Shown: positions 24,711 to 34,531, counted from the stretch's first letter. The stretch: 64,000 nucleotides of DNA from Bacillus sp. AFS073361 (GCF_002567005.1 NZ_NUZU01000039.1:535689-599688), one strand, 5' to 3'. Notes: generated by a model from the sequence alone, not told the origin. A program made the numbers and translations.

Positions 24711-25675
24711 ATGCAGACAAAAAGTCAGCCCTGTACGATTGGGCTAGTGATGGATTTCCTTGCAGTCTCACAACAAGCAGCGATTGCTGCATACCCTTGG
24801 ATCGGTGTAAAAGGAATAAAATCATTGCGGATGGAGCTGGGACAACTGCAATGCGAGACCGCATGAACCTAATTGATATGCAAGGAACCATTGTTATCGG
24901 TGAAGGTGAAATGGATGAAGCCCCTATGTTATACATTGATGAAAAACTCGGAACTGGAACGGGGCCATTTGTTGATATCGCTGTCGATCCTATCGAGGGA
25001 ACAACATTCCTGGCAAAGGGGCAAGAAAATTCACTTGCAGTCATTGCTGTTGCTAAGCGAGGAAGTCTGCTGCATGCCCCGGATATGTACATGAAAAAGA
25101 TCGCTGTTGGTCCGAAAGCAAAAGGCTGCATTGATATCGAGTTACCGCTAACAGAAAATATCAAAGCTGTGGCGAACGCACTTGGAAAGGATGTAAAGGA
25201 ATTAACTGTCATGATTCAGGACCGGCCGCGGCATGAAAAACTAATGAATGAAGTCATATCAGCTGGTGCCCGATTGAAGTTATTTTCAGATGTGGATATT
25301 ACAGGGGCCATTGGAACCGCTATAGATGAAGTTGATGTTGACCTATTAGTAGGAACGGGCGGTGCGCCAGAGGGAGTCATTGCTGCCACTGCCTTAAAAT
25401 GCCTTGGAGGTGACTTCCAAGCGAAACTTCTTCCCCAAGATGAGGCTGAATGGAATCGATGTATGAATATGGGAATTTTACATCCCGAAAAGCCCTTAAC
25501 CATAGATGAGATTGTCAAAACAGATGACTGTTTCTTCGTCGCCACAGGAATCACCAATGGGGTTCTGCTGAACGGGGTAAAGAAAAAGGATAACGGGACA
25601 ATGCTCACCCACTCACTAGTTACTATTGGCGGTGAAACGAGAAACTCCCAATATATCAATGCGGCTTTTTATTAA
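24711..25675 (+). pseudogene. glpX: Class II fructose/sedoheptulose-bisphosphatase GlpX, frameshifted
   Basis: GlpX-type Li-sensitive phosphatase of about 320 residues when read across a frameshift. The ATG at 24711 with AAGAGGAGG opens a frame that reads DFLAVSQQAAIAAYPWIG, the GlpX N-terminus. The rest (ADGAGTTAMRDRMN, GEGEMDEAPM, DPIEGTT, GGAPEGV, ATGITNG) continues in another frame from about 24810. A GT duplication in GGTGT (24804-24808), or a one-base loss, would explain it. The unshifted N-terminal frame stops after roughly 50 codons. It may be a real pseudogene, a phase-variable site or a sequencing error. All metal-site motifs downstream are intact. Confidence 0.85.
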
Positions 25676-25825
25676 TGTGCACTAATTATCTTAAATAGAA
25701 TTATGAAGATACATTCTCCAGCAGCTTATACATGAAAAATTATAGCTTTATTTTTTGATGGCATTTTTTAATGGATAAGTTAATAAGTATATTACGACAG
25801 TAGTATATTTATTAGGAGGGTCGTA

Positions 25826-26671
25826 ATGCATAGTGGTGAAGGCTTACATCCTGATACAGGTGTTACATCCAGATTATTTGTTGAGCGATCATTAAATGAA
25901 ATACGTTTTTGGGCCAGGATTATGAAAGAGCACTCTTTATTTCTTCGATTAGGTTTTAGAGCAGACGACACACAACTAATTCAGGAGGCCAATCAATTCT
26001 ACCGAATATTTGAAAACATCGAACAAAGAGCACATTCCTTTAACAATCAAACCGATCCTGAACAAATAAGACGATTTAATACAGAAGTCCAGCAAGCGGC
26101 AGGCAATATTTTTGTATTTAAACGAAAGATCCTAGGATTAATTCTCACATGTAAAATGCCAGGAGCAAATAATTTCCCTCTATTAGTTGATCATACCAGT
26201 CGGGAAGCAAATTATTTTAGAAAGCGCTTAATTGAATTAAATGAAGGGAAATTACAATCGCTTCCAGATGCAATTATTAAAGAAAATGTCTTCTTCTTAA
26301 GGATTATGGCAGACCATGCCAAATTTATTGGTCATCTCCTTGATCCGTCAGAAAGGAAACTAGTTGATGTAGCGCGTGATTTCAGTAATGATTTTGATCA
26401 ATTGCTGTATCAAGCAAGAGACTTAGATTCTATGAAGCCACAATCTCAAACCGTTCCTATGTTAGATCAATTCCTTGATCAAAATCGTGTGTCGGTTTCC
26501 TCTCTAAGGGACTTCAAGAAAACCGCTCGTGATTTAATTGAACAATGTAAAATAAAGAGTATCATTCATCCGCTATTAGCAGATCATGTTTACCGTGAAG
26601 CTGATAGATTCTTAGAAATAATTGATATGTTTGATGCTCATCTAACAAGCGGCAACCCACCATCTAGATAG
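25826..26671 (+). CDS. DUF2935 helical, probably metal-binding protein
   Basis: Protein of 281 residues built of two similar helical halves. Each half carries E..FWARIMKEHSLFLR or ENVFFLRIMADHAKFIGHLL and a later HTSREANYF or HVYREADRF. These repeated Glu/His positions fit the DUF2935 fold, a ferritin-like bundle that can hold metal. The function is not established. AGGAGGG lies before the ATG. It forms a single-gene transcript ended by the terminator at 26695-26727. Confidence 0.75.
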   Translation: MHSGEGLHPDTGVTSRLFVERSLNEIRFWARIMKEHSLFLRLGFRADDTQLIQEANQFYRIFENIEQRAHSFNNQTDPEQIRRFNTEVQQAAGNIFVFKRKILGLILTCKMPGANNFPLLVDHTSREANYFRKRLIELNEGKLQSLPDAIIKENVFFLRIMADHAKFIGHLLDPSERKLVDVARDFSNDFDQLLYQARDLDSMKPQSQTVPMLDQFLDQNRVSVSSLRDFKKTARDLIEQCKIKSIIHPLLADHVYREADRFLEIIDMFDAHLTSGNPPSR

Positions 26672-26694
26672 TAGAAGAACCTCTACTTAATGTT

Positions 26695-26727
26695 AAAAAG
26701 GCGAACAGCTAATGCTCGCCTTTTTTT
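26695..26727. terminator. Terminator between the DUF2935 gene and the convergent esterase
   Basis: Stem AAAAAGGCGA / TCGCCTTTTT with an 11-base loop and seven T on the plus strand. On the minus strand the A run gives a T run as well, so it serves both genes. Confidence 0.85.
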
Positions 26728-26731
26728 ACGT

Positions 26732-27694
26732 TTATTTATTTTTCACTGTTATCTTCCGGTGCAGTACATGTTTTACAGCACCCACATACTCAGCAACGGC
26801 ACGCTGACTAATAGAAGCGTTCGGATTTAGTCCTTCAAATCCATGATAACATCCAGGATAAAGGTGGAATTCCACATCAACGCCAGCCTGGCTGAGCTTT
26901 GTTACATAAGTAAGTGTCTCGTCACGGAATGGATCTAATTGCCCTACGCACGTATAGGTATATGGGAGCCCTGTCAGGTCGGTTGCTCGCGCCGGCGCCG
27001 CATATTCTGAAACATTTTCTGTACGATTTTCCCCATTGAGGTACATGGACCAGCCTTTTTCATTGAGGTCATGGTTCCAAATCATATTTCCGGTTATCTC
27101 CAAACTAGATGGAGAATTATTGTGATCATCAATCATCGGATATAGCGGCATTTGGAAACATAATTTTGGACCATTTCGATCGCGGGCCAATAGTGCGAGG
27201 GCCGCCGTTAAGCCTCCGCCTGCACTAGCCCCCCCGGCTCCAATGCGGGACGAATCAATACTTAAGTCATCAGCATTTTCAGAAACCCATTTTAGGGCAG
27301 CATAGCAATCTTCCAAGCCTGCTGGAAATGGATCCTCTGGAGCTAATCGATAATCGACAGAAATGACCACACAATTCGCATCAATGACAAATTGTTGGCA
27401 TAAAGCATCATTATCCTCAGGTGTTCCAAGGACATATCCGCCGCCGTGAATCCATAAAAGAGCAGGCAATCTCTCATCTTTTTCTTTTGGTTCATAAATT
27501 CGTACCCTAACTTCAAGGTTAGCCTCTGGACCAGGAATCATCCGGTCATAAATAGCAACATGCTCGTCTATTGGTATTTCGATAGAATCTGCCGCCTCCG
27601 CCATAAACTGTCTAAATTCTTTTAGGTTGTCCAAATCAAGCGGTGGAAATAATTCGAGCGTCTCTCTCAATTCAGGGTCAATTCTATTCTTCAT
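26732..27694 (-). CDS. Carboxylesterase / lipase of the HSL (alpha/beta hydrolase-3) family
   Basis: Esterase of 320 residues. The oxyanion motif HGGGYVLG is near residue 80, the nucleophile in GASAGGGLTAA (about 155), the catalytic Asp in QLDPFRDE and His in GCYHGFEG. Enzymes of this family hydrolyse short-chain esters. It is cytosolic. AAAGGGGA lies upstream of the ATG. It stands alone, with no clue to the substrate from its neighbours. Confidence 0.87.
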   Translation of the reverse strand: MKNRIDPELRETLELFPPLDLDNLKEFRQFMAEAADSIEIPIDEHVAIYDRMIPGPEANLEVRVRIYEPKEKDERLPALLWIHGGGYVLGTPEDNDALCQQFVIDANCVVISVDYRLAPEDPFPAGLEDCYAALKWVSENADDLSIDSSRIGAGGASAGGGLTAALALLARDRNGPKLCFQMPLYPMIDDHNNSPSSLEITGNMIWNHDLNEKGWSMYLNGENRTENVSEYAAPARATDLTGLPYTYTCVGQLDPFRDETLTYVTKLSQAGVDVEFHLYPGCYHGFEGLNPNASISQRAVAEYVGAVKHVLHRKITVKNK

Positions 27695-27935
27695 CGATAA
27701 TCCCCTTTACTAGCAATCTTATTTTAGAAACTTCAACAATAATTTATACGCTTACAAGATAGTGGGTATGACTTTTTTTGGATAACTTTCAGTTATTCAG
27801 ATATTAAAACTTATGGATACTCCCCCTTGTTTCACAACAATCTGGAAAAATTCAGGGTTTAGGTTCTAGAATTCTACAAAACACTTGAAATTTTCCAATT
27901 ATTTCGTTACCTTTTGAAAATAAGGGGGAGTTGCC

Positions 27936-28718
27936 GTGATTAGAAAACTTACGGACCAAGACCATCAACAGGTTCTTGCTTTTTTAAGTGAGGAACCATC
28001 TATAAATCTATTTATCATCGGGGATATTGAGGCATTCGGTTATTCTTCGGAGTCCCAAGAACTCTGGGCCGAGTTTAATGAAGAGAATACAATTATAGCT
28101 GTACTTCTAAGGTTCCATCAATCTTTTATAGCTTATGCAAAAGGGGATTTCGATACGGGCGGCTTTGTATCGATTATGAAAAACTACAGCCAGCCCATTC
28201 TCTTATCTGGAAAATCAGATATTATAGCAAAATTTGAAGCATATGATGAGCTCCGGCTTGGTAAAAAGCAAGTGACTTATTTTGCCGAGTGTCGTACCAA
28301 TAAATTCCTGTCTCCTGACGACGTCGTATATAAAAAGGCTAGCATCGAAGACGTCGATCAAATTTTAGAACTCCGCAAATCAATTGAAGAATTTCATGTC
28401 AGAGAGGATGCCCGGGACGTATTGGTACAGTCTATTGAGGCGAATACATCAAGAACCTATTTTACAGAAGTAAATGGGGTTATGACCGCTTGTGTCTCAA
28501 CCGCAGCGGAAAATTCAATGTCGGCAATGATTGTCGGTGTCTGCACCAGAAAAGAGTATCGCCGAAAAGGCTTAGCCTCTTCAATTATGAAAAAAGTGGT
28601 TCAGGATGTCCTAAATGAGGGCAAAACCCTTTGCCTATTTTATGATAATCCTGAAGCAGGCCGGATTTATAAGCGGCTGGGCTTTAAGGATATTGGAATG
28701 TGGACCATGCACCGCTGA
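27936..28718 (+). CDS. GNAT-family N-acetyltransferase
   Basis: Acetyltransferase of 260 residues. The C-terminal GNAT domain (about 130-260) has the acetyl-CoA loop VCTRKEYRRKGLASSIMKK (R-x-x-G-x-A) and the closing LFYDNPEAGRIYKRLGF. The N-terminal 125 residues form a second, degenerate GNAT-like half, as in double-domain family members. The substrate is unknown. The start is GTG with AAGGGGGAG upstream. Confidence 0.85.
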   Translation: MIRKLTDQDHQQVLAFLSEEPSINLFIIGDIEAFGYSSESQELWAEFNEENTIIAVLLRFHQSFIAYAKGDFDTGGFVSIMKNYSQPILLSGKSDIIAKFEAYDELRLGKKQVTYFAECRTNKFLSPDDVVYKKASIEDVDQILELRKSIEEFHVREDARDVLVQSIEANTSRTYFTEVNGVMTACVSTAAENSMSAMIVGVCTRKEYRRKGLASSIMKKVVQDVLNEGKTLCLFYDNPEAGRIYKRLGFKDIGMWTMHR

Positions 28719-28855
28719 TCGTTCTGTTCAAATGCTCAACCACCAAATACAACTGATCATCGCTCATCGAAAAATAACTTCGAAGAGATTGGTTTCATTT
28801 ATCACCTTAACTACTAACTGTTTAACATTTTCAATTTACCAATGAATTTAAACAA

Positions 28856-28886
28856 GACAGAGAGCATTTTGCCCACTGTCCTCTTT
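28856..28886 (-). terminator. Likely terminator of the SDR gene
   Basis: On the minus strand, GACAG / CTGTC plus an inner GGGCA / TGCTC stem, followed by TTGTTT. Confidence 0.5.
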
Positions 28887-28894
28887 TCTGCTAA

Positions 28895-29680
28895 CTATAT
28901 GGACGTAACCATCCCGCCATCTACAAGTACAGAACTACCGGTTATATATGTACTTGCATCTGATACAAGAAAGGTTACAACTCTGGCGAATTCTTCGGGT
29001 GTGCCATACCTTCCTAAAGGTATGGCTCTTTTAGACTGAATCTCTGCTTCTTCTAAGGAAATCCCCTGCTTTTCAGCATTCAGTTGATCAAGATGAGTAG
29101 TCCTGTCTGTTTGGATTCTGCCTGGAGCAACTGTATTAACTAAGATATTATAAGGTGCAAGTTCTTCAGCAAGTGTTTTAGTCAGCCCTACAATTCCTAG
29201 ACGGAATGTATTAGAAAGAATGAGGCCTGGAATTGGCTGTTTAATTGATGTGGAAGCAATATTAATAATTCTTCCTCCACCCTGCTTCATGTCAGGCAGC
29301 ACTTCACGGATAATTCTAATGTAGCTAAAGAGATTCAATTCGAATGCTTTTTGCCAATCTTCATTAGAAATCTGTTCAAACGTCCCCCCAGGAGGACCCC
29401 CCGCATTGTTAATCAAAATATCGATTTTTCCAAACGTTTCGCGGGTGAACTGTACCAATGAATGGATATCATCTAGATTCGTAATATCGGCACGATGATA
29501 GGCGACCCTTCCTTTCCCGAGCTGATATAATTCCTCCTGTACTTTTTGCAGCTTTCTCTCATCACGACTCGAAATCACCACGTTTACTCCTTCTTCTACT
29601 AATTGTGCGGCGATGGCTTTTCCAAGGCCCTGACTCGAGGCGATTACAATAGCGTTTTTCCCTTGTAAATTTAAATTCAT
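28895..29680 (-). CDS. SDR oxidoreductase, BKR-like subgroup with altered active site
   Basis: Rossmann-fold protein of 261 residues. The cofactor loop reads ASSQGLGKAIA, then NNAGGPPGG and VNTVAPGRIQTDR. The usual YxxxK is replaced: the segment after STSIKQPIPG is LSNTFRLGIVGLTK, so the catalytic Tyr is missing. This fits the SDR subgroup annotated as 3-oxoacyl reductase-like with imperfect tetrad. The start at 29680 has AAGGAGAG upstream. It is the last gene of the IclR-linked cluster. Confidence 0.82.
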   Translation of the reverse strand: MNLNLQGKNAIVIASSQGLGKAIAAQLVEEGVNVVISSRDERKLQKVQEELYQLGKGRVAYHRADITNLDDIHSLVQFTRETFGKIDILINNAGGPPGGTFEQISNEDWQKAFELNLFSYIRIIREVLPDMKQGGGRIINIASTSIKQPIPGLILSNTFRLGIVGLTKTLAEELAPYNILVNTVAPGRIQTDRTTHLDQLNAEKQGISLEEAEIQSKRAIPLGRYGTPEEFARVVTFLVSDASTYITGSSVLVDGGMVTSI

Positions 29681-29784
29681 ATGTAAGCTCTCCTTATTTT
29701 TCATTTTTCAATTATCATTTTCAGCCCAGACTTTATGCAGCGATTTATGGCGTCACCAAAGCTCATCCGGATACTTGATAAATA

Positions 29785-29814
29785 GAAGTCCCTCGTAAAA
29801 AAACGAGGGACTTC
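29785..29814 (-). terminator. Hairpin after the aldehyde dehydrogenase gene
   Basis: Perfect 12-bp stem GAAGTCCCTCGT / ACGAGGGACTTC with a six-base loop. It is followed on the minus strand only by TATTTATC, so it is a moderate terminator. Confidence 0.7.
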
Positions 29815-29828
29815 CTATTAACTTATGA

Positions 29829-31301
29829 TTATGCTTTTACAAACACCGTTTTAATAGAAGTAAAGAACTCGATCGCAGCCTGCCCTTGTTCCCGCGAATG
29901 AGAACTGGACTGCTTCATTCCGCCAAATGGAGCTTGGAGTTCAACACCTGCTGTTTCCGCATTTACTCTTACAAGTCCCGCTTCCATTTCGTTAATGAAA
30001 GAGAACATGTTACTGATGTTTTTCGTGTAAATAGATGCACTCAAGCCAAACTCTGTATCATTTGATTGTTCTAATGCTTCCTCTAGGGTATCGACTTTAA
30101 TTAATGCAAGAACCGGACCAAAAATCTCTTCACGTGCGATAATCATGTCATTTGTGACATTTTCGAACACCGTAGGCTGTATGAAGAAACCGTTTTCCGT
30201 TCCGTTTTCTGCTGGTCTTTCGCCGCCATAAAGGAGGGTCGCTCCTTCTTCCTTCCCTTTTTGAATGTATGATAGGACCGTATTTAATTGATTCTCACTA
30301 GCGCACGGTCCCATCCACGTTTCCCCTTGCATTCCGCATCCAACTTTTAGTGCACTAACCTTTTCCAAGAGCTTTTCCTTAAACTCATCATACACGTCAG
30401 TCTGTACGAAAACGCGGCTTGTTGCCGTACATTTCTGTCCGGTCGACCTTAGGCCCCCGCTAATCGTGCCTTCCACAGCAAGATCAAGATCCGCATCATT
30501 TGCAATAATAACAGGATTCTTACCACCCATTTCAAGCTGGTATTTTGCTCCGCGCGCAAGAGCTCCTTGTCCCACCATTTTACCTACAGTGTTGGAGCCT
30601 GTAAAAGTGATGCCATTTATATCAGGATGTTCAATAATCCTCTGACCAATAACGCTTCCCTGACCTGTGACCAAATTTACAACCCCTACTGGGATACCTG
30701 CTTCGGCAAAACACTCGATTACTTTAGCAGCGGTAACAGCAGTCTCCTGAGCTGGTTTCAGCACAACCGTGTTTCCATAGATTAGAGCCGGGGCCATCTT
30801 CCAAATCGGAATAGCTACAGGAAAGTTCCAAGGTGAAATAACACCGACCACACCGAGAGGTACACGTGTGGTAAACATGAGCGCTTCACTATCCGTAGAT
30901 GGAATAACGTCACCGATTTTTCTCATCCCCTCGCCAGCATAATAGCGAAGAATAGCTATCCCGCGTGCCGTTTCCCCTTTTGCCTCTGCGAATGTTTTTC
31001 CCATTTCTTTTGTCATTGTTTCTGCAATATCACTAAGACGTTCTTCCATTATATTGGCTGCTTTATATAAATAGTCGGCTCTTGCAGCTCCAGAAAGTTT
31101 TCGCCATGCTTTTTTCGCCTGCTTAGCCGCTGCTACGGCTGCATCCACATCCTCTTGAGAGGAAGACTGCACGTAGCCAACGATTTCATTTTTGTTTGCC
31201 GGGTTGATGCTGCCAGTCACTTTGTTTGCTGATGACTCAGTCCACTCTCCATTAATAAAGTTTTTATAGGTTAATACACTGTTTTCAACAATACTCACCA
31301 T
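29829..31301 (-). CDS. Aldehyde dehydrogenase (semialdehyde dehydrogenase type)
   Basis: NAD(P)-dependent aldehyde dehydrogenase, 490 residues. The SPWNFPVAIP segment is near 150, the general base in LEMGGKNPV (about 255), and the nucleophile Cys in TGQKCTATSR (about 290). Its overall pattern recalls B. subtilis YcbD/alpha-ketoglutarate-semialdehyde dehydrogenases. It follows an Fe-ADH, so an alcohol-aldehyde-acid sequence is likely. AAGGAGA lies before the ATG. Confidence 0.87.
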   Translation of the reverse strand: MVSIVENSVLTYKNFINGEWTESSANKVTGSINPANKNEIVGYVQSSSQEDVDAAVAAAKQAKKAWRKLSGAARADYLYKAANIMEERLSDIAETMTKEMGKTFAEAKGETARGIAILRYYAGEGMRKIGDVIPSTDSEALMFTTRVPLGVVGVISPWNFPVAIPIWKMAPALIYGNTVVLKPAQETAVTAAKVIECFAEAGIPVGVVNLVTGQGSVIGQRIIEHPDINGITFTGSNTVGKMVGQGALARGAKYQLEMGGKNPVIIANDADLDLAVEGTISGGLRSTGQKCTATSRVFVQTDVYDEFKEKLLEKVSALKVGCGMQGETWMGPCASENQLNTVLSYIQKGKEEGATLLYGGERPAENGTENGFFIQPTVFENVTNDMIIAREEIFGPVLALIKVDTLEEALEQSNDTEFGLSASIYTKNISNMFSFINEMEAGLVRVNAETAGVELQAPFGGMKQSSSHSREQGQAAIEFFTSIKTVFVKA

Positions 31302-31380
31302 TATTAATCTCCTTCTCCTCGTTAATCGATTTGTACATCAGTTTGCCAAAAGTTAAATGTATCGACGGAATTTATAATCC

Positions 31381-32601
31381 TTATGCCAAAATTAATGTTT
31401 CTTCCTTATTATATATATCTTTTTGAAACTCTTCTAAATTACCATAGTAAGCATTTTCAATGATCTGTTTAATATCAGCAGGCCTTGTCAGTCTAGGGTT
31501 AATAAGAACGTTTCCGCTCCTCATTGAATCTTCTACTAATTTAGACAAATATTCTAATGAGACGCCCAACTCCTTAATATTTAAAGGAATTTTCATGGCT
31601 TGATTCATTTCAATAACAGATTCTATTGCTTTTCCAGCAGCCTCCTGTATGGATAATCCGCGAACATCCTTTCCTAAAGCGATCGCGATATCTTTATATT
31701 TATCGGCACATGCTGGTAAGTTAAATTTCATAACAAAAGGCAATAGCGCTGCATTTGCGATACCGTGCGGAATGTTAAAGACTCCGCCAAACGTATGAGA
31801 GATAGCGTGAACATTCCCTAAGCGTGATTGGGAAAACGCAACGCCAGCCATCATAGAGGCTACCAGCATTTTTTCCCTGCTTTCGATATCCGTTCCTACG
31901 AAGTAAGATTTGGTTAAATTTTCGCCAATCATTTTAATCGCCTGCATCGCGAATCCCTGGCTCACTGGGCTCGCTGCTTTGGATGTATAGGATTCTATTG
32001 CATGGGTTAAAGCATCCATACCCGTCGCGGCTGTGATTTCTTGTGGAAGATTCAAAGTAAGAGTCGGATCCAGTATGGCCAGAGTTGGAAACAACATCGG
32101 GCTAAGGACTGCTAATTTAAAGTGAGTTTCTCTGTTGGTTACAATAGTGGAATTCGTAGTTTCGCTCCCTGTTCCTGCCGTAGTCGGTATTGCGATAATT
32201 GGAAGTGGCGGCCTTTTAATTTTGCCCACCCCTTCATACTCCAAGATATGGCCGGGGTTGGTAGCCATCGCGGCTATTCCCTTTGCAGTGTCTATGCTGC
32301 TTCCACCACCAACAGCAAGTACTGCGTCACTTTTATAGTCCTTAAGTTTTTGAGTACCCCTATGAATGGTTTCTGCAGAGGGGTTCGGTTCTACCTCATC
32401 ATACAAATCATAGTCCATGTTAACTGCAAGAAGGGACTTTTCAATTCCTTCTAAAAGTTTGGCTGCTCGCACTCCTTTATCAGTTACGATGAGTACTCTA
32501 GTAGCTCCCAATTCTTTAATGAATTCTCCTGTTCTTTCAGATATACCATTGCCAACTTCCACTCTCGTCGGCATAAAATACTTATAAGATATTGAAGACA
32601 T
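31381..32601 (-). CDS. Iron-containing alcohol dehydrogenase
   Basis: Fe-ADH family enzyme of 406 residues. The coenzyme motif is GGGSSIDTAK, and iron ligands are in DALTHAIESY and GNVHAISHTFGGVFNIPHG. It may oxidise an alcohol or reduce a keto acid such as maleylacetate, which this family also covers. The start at 32601 is preceded by GAGAGGGAG; the longer frame to 32649 would contain that site. It is coupled with the aldehyde dehydrogenase 79 bases downstream. Confidence 0.85.
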   Translation of the reverse strand: MSSISYKYFMPTRVEVGNGISERTGEFIKELGATRVLIVTDKGVRAAKLLEGIEKSLLAVNMDYDLYDEVEPNPSAETIHRGTQKLKDYKSDAVLAVGGGSSIDTAKGIAAMATNPGHILEYEGVGKIKRPPLPIIAIPTTAGTGSETTNSTIVTNRETHFKLAVLSPMLFPTLAILDPTLTLNLPQEITAATGMDALTHAIESYTSKAASPVSQGFAMQAIKMIGENLTKSYFVGTDIESREKMLVASMMAGVAFSQSRLGNVHAISHTFGGVFNIPHGIANAALLPFVMKFNLPACADKYKDIAIALGKDVRGLSIQEAAGKAIESVIEMNQAMKIPLNIKELGVSLEYLSKLVEDSMRSGNVLINPRLTRPADIKQIIENAYYGNLEEFQKDIYNKEETLILA

Positions 32602-32943
32602 TGGTTTTAACTCCCTCTCTACACAGTTTCTTCTGATTGAAATACTCACTCGATATTTATTTAATTATTTAAAATTGGATTTTTAATTTAAATTAAAAAT
32701 TTTTTACTTATTTAAAGGATGAGGGGATATAACACCATTTTTCATATTTCAGTTTAAAACGATATGACCAAAATCCCCTCATATATCTATTTTTGATACA
32801 AGGAAAATACTTATATACCTTGTGGTTTTTTCAACTGTCTTTAGTCTTTTGTCACTATAACGTGTTATTAACTAAATATCTTTTTTACCTGTTTCAATGG
32901 ACACTGTAAAAGAAATGCGAACTGAAAGTAGATGTATCTTTTA
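32602..32943. other. Intergenic stretch with a long-range inverted repeat
   Basis: 342 bases between the MHS transporter and the Fe-ADH, AT-rich. ATGAGGGGAT (32719-32728) pairs with ATCCCCTCAT (32773-32782) across a 44-base loop. A weaker ACAAGG / CCTTGT hairpin with a plus-strand T run lies near 32799-32832. Probably promoter and partial terminator; no gene is seen. Confidence 0.4.
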
Positions 32944-34284
32944 TTACTTTGATATTACGTTTGGATAATCGAAACTTTCAGTTTTTTTGTTTTCTTTTTC
33001 CAAATCTTGGTCCTTTGTTTCTTTCGCACTAAAAATTGCTATTAGGGAAATTAATCCAATAAACATCATGTAAATAGCAACAGGTACCCATGAATTGTTA
33101 AAACCATTCATCAATGCTGTAGCAATCAATGGTGCCGTTCCTCCGGCCAATGCTGCTCCAATCTGATAGCCGACAGTTACTCCTGTGTAGCGCACATTTG
33201 TAGGAAATATTTCAGAAAACAACGTCCCAAGTACAGCAGTGACTGGCGCCCATAGTATACCTAAACCAATAATTGTGGCAATAGTTAACCATAGGGTCGA
33301 TCCTAAGGAAAGTATATAGAAGTATGGAAACGCATATAAAACTATTGCAATCGTTCCGCCGATAAACAGGGGTTTTCGGCCTATTTTATCAGAAAGAGAA
33401 CCCATAAATGGTATCGTAATGGTCGTAATTATTGTTCCAATTGTGACAGCATTAAGCACCGGTGTTGCATTGAAACCAAGGTGCCCTGTTGCATATGCAA
33501 TAATAAACGTCGAAAAAATGTAAAACGGAGCCGTTTCTCCCGCTTTTAACCCCACAGCGATTAATACAGATCTCCAGTTGTAACGGAAAGTATCGATGAG
33601 CGGAACTTTGGAAATGTTTTCACTTTCCTTTGCTTCTTGAAACGCAGGTGTTTCATCTATTCCATTACGGATCCATAATCCAAGGAAGACAAGCACAGCA
33701 CTTAAAATAAACGGAAGGCGCCAACCCCATGCCAAAAATTGGTTGTCAGGTAATGAATTCATGAGGGTTATGGATATCGTACCGAGAAGTAATCCAATTG
33801 TAACTCCCATTTGAGGCACACTTCCAAAGAAACCTCTCCGTCCTTTAGGTGCATACTCAACTGCGAGTAGCAAGGCACCACCCCATTCTCCACCGATCCC
33901 AAGCCCTTGTACAAGTCTTAAGGAAATAAGTAAAATTGGTGCCCAAATACCGATAGTTTCATAAGAAGGTAGTAATCCAATTAAAACTGTGGCGCCACCC
34001 ATTAATGACAACGTGAGAACAAGTGTCTTTTTTCTTCCTATTTTATCGCCGATATGGCTGAAGATGACGCCACCTAACGGACGAATAAAAAAAGGAAGGG
34101 CGAACGATGCATAAGCAATAAGCAATCCAACTGCAGGGTCTGTGGTAGGGAAGAATATTTTATTAAATACTAGTGCAGCTAGAGTACCATAGAGAAAGTA
34201 ATCGTACCACTCGATCGAGCTACCTATTAAACTCGCCACAAGTGCTTTTGTTGTTACCCTTTTAGATGGATATTGTTTTTCCAT
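32944..34284 (-). CDS. MHS-family MFS transporter (organic-acid/H+ symporter)
   Basis: Transporter of 446 residues with about twelve segments. The N-terminal SSIEWYDYFLYGTLAALVF, the GGVIFSHIGDKIGRKKTL loop and RLVQGLGIGGEWGGALLL are the signature of the metabolite:H+ symporter family (ShiA, ProP, KgtP and aromatic acid carriers). It likely imports the substrate of the IclR-linked cluster. GGAGGAATTC lies before the ATG. Confidence 0.87.
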   Translation of the reverse strand: MEKQYPSKRVTTKALVASLIGSSIEWYDYFLYGTLAALVFNKIFFPTTDPAVGLLIAYASFALPFFIRPLGGVIFSHIGDKIGRKKTLVLTLSLMGGATVLIGLLPSYETIGIWAPILLISLRLVQGLGIGGEWGGALLLAVEYAPKGRRGFFGSVPQMGVTIGLLLGTISITLMNSLPDNQFLAWGWRLPFILSAVLVFLGLWIRNGIDETPAFQEAKESENISKVPLIDTFRYNWRSVLIAVGLKAGETAPFYIFSTFIIAYATGHLGFNATPVLNAVTIGTIITTITIPFMGSLSDKIGRKPLFIGGTIAIVLYAFPYFYILSLGSTLWLTIATIIGLGILWAPVTAVLGTLFSEIFPTNVRYTGVTVGYQIGAALAGGTAPLIATALMNGFNNSWVPVAIYMMFIGLISLIAIFSAKETKDQDLEKENKKTESFDYPNVISK

Positions 34285-34531
34285 TAATAGAATTCCTCCT
34301 TTTAGCTACCCTCGATCTGTAGAGCCTTTTTGGTACCTTATATAAATAAAACTAAACTTTTCGTTTGACACGATAAGACCTTTTTGAGACAACTCTTAAT
34401 TTCAATTAGTTCCCACTTCATCATGGGTATCATAACTCACAAAAACAAATTCCTATTCTTTACAAATGTTCCTATTCCGACATTTAAAACTATTCTCCAA
34501 GAGAACCCGAAGCACAAGTCGTTAGGAACTT

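Noticed and set aside
24801..24820. Programmed ribosomal frameshift in glpX
   Set aside because: There is no X-XXY-YYZ slippery heptamer, no clear stem-loop and no internal Shine-Dalgarno at the junction; GlpX genes are not known to use one.
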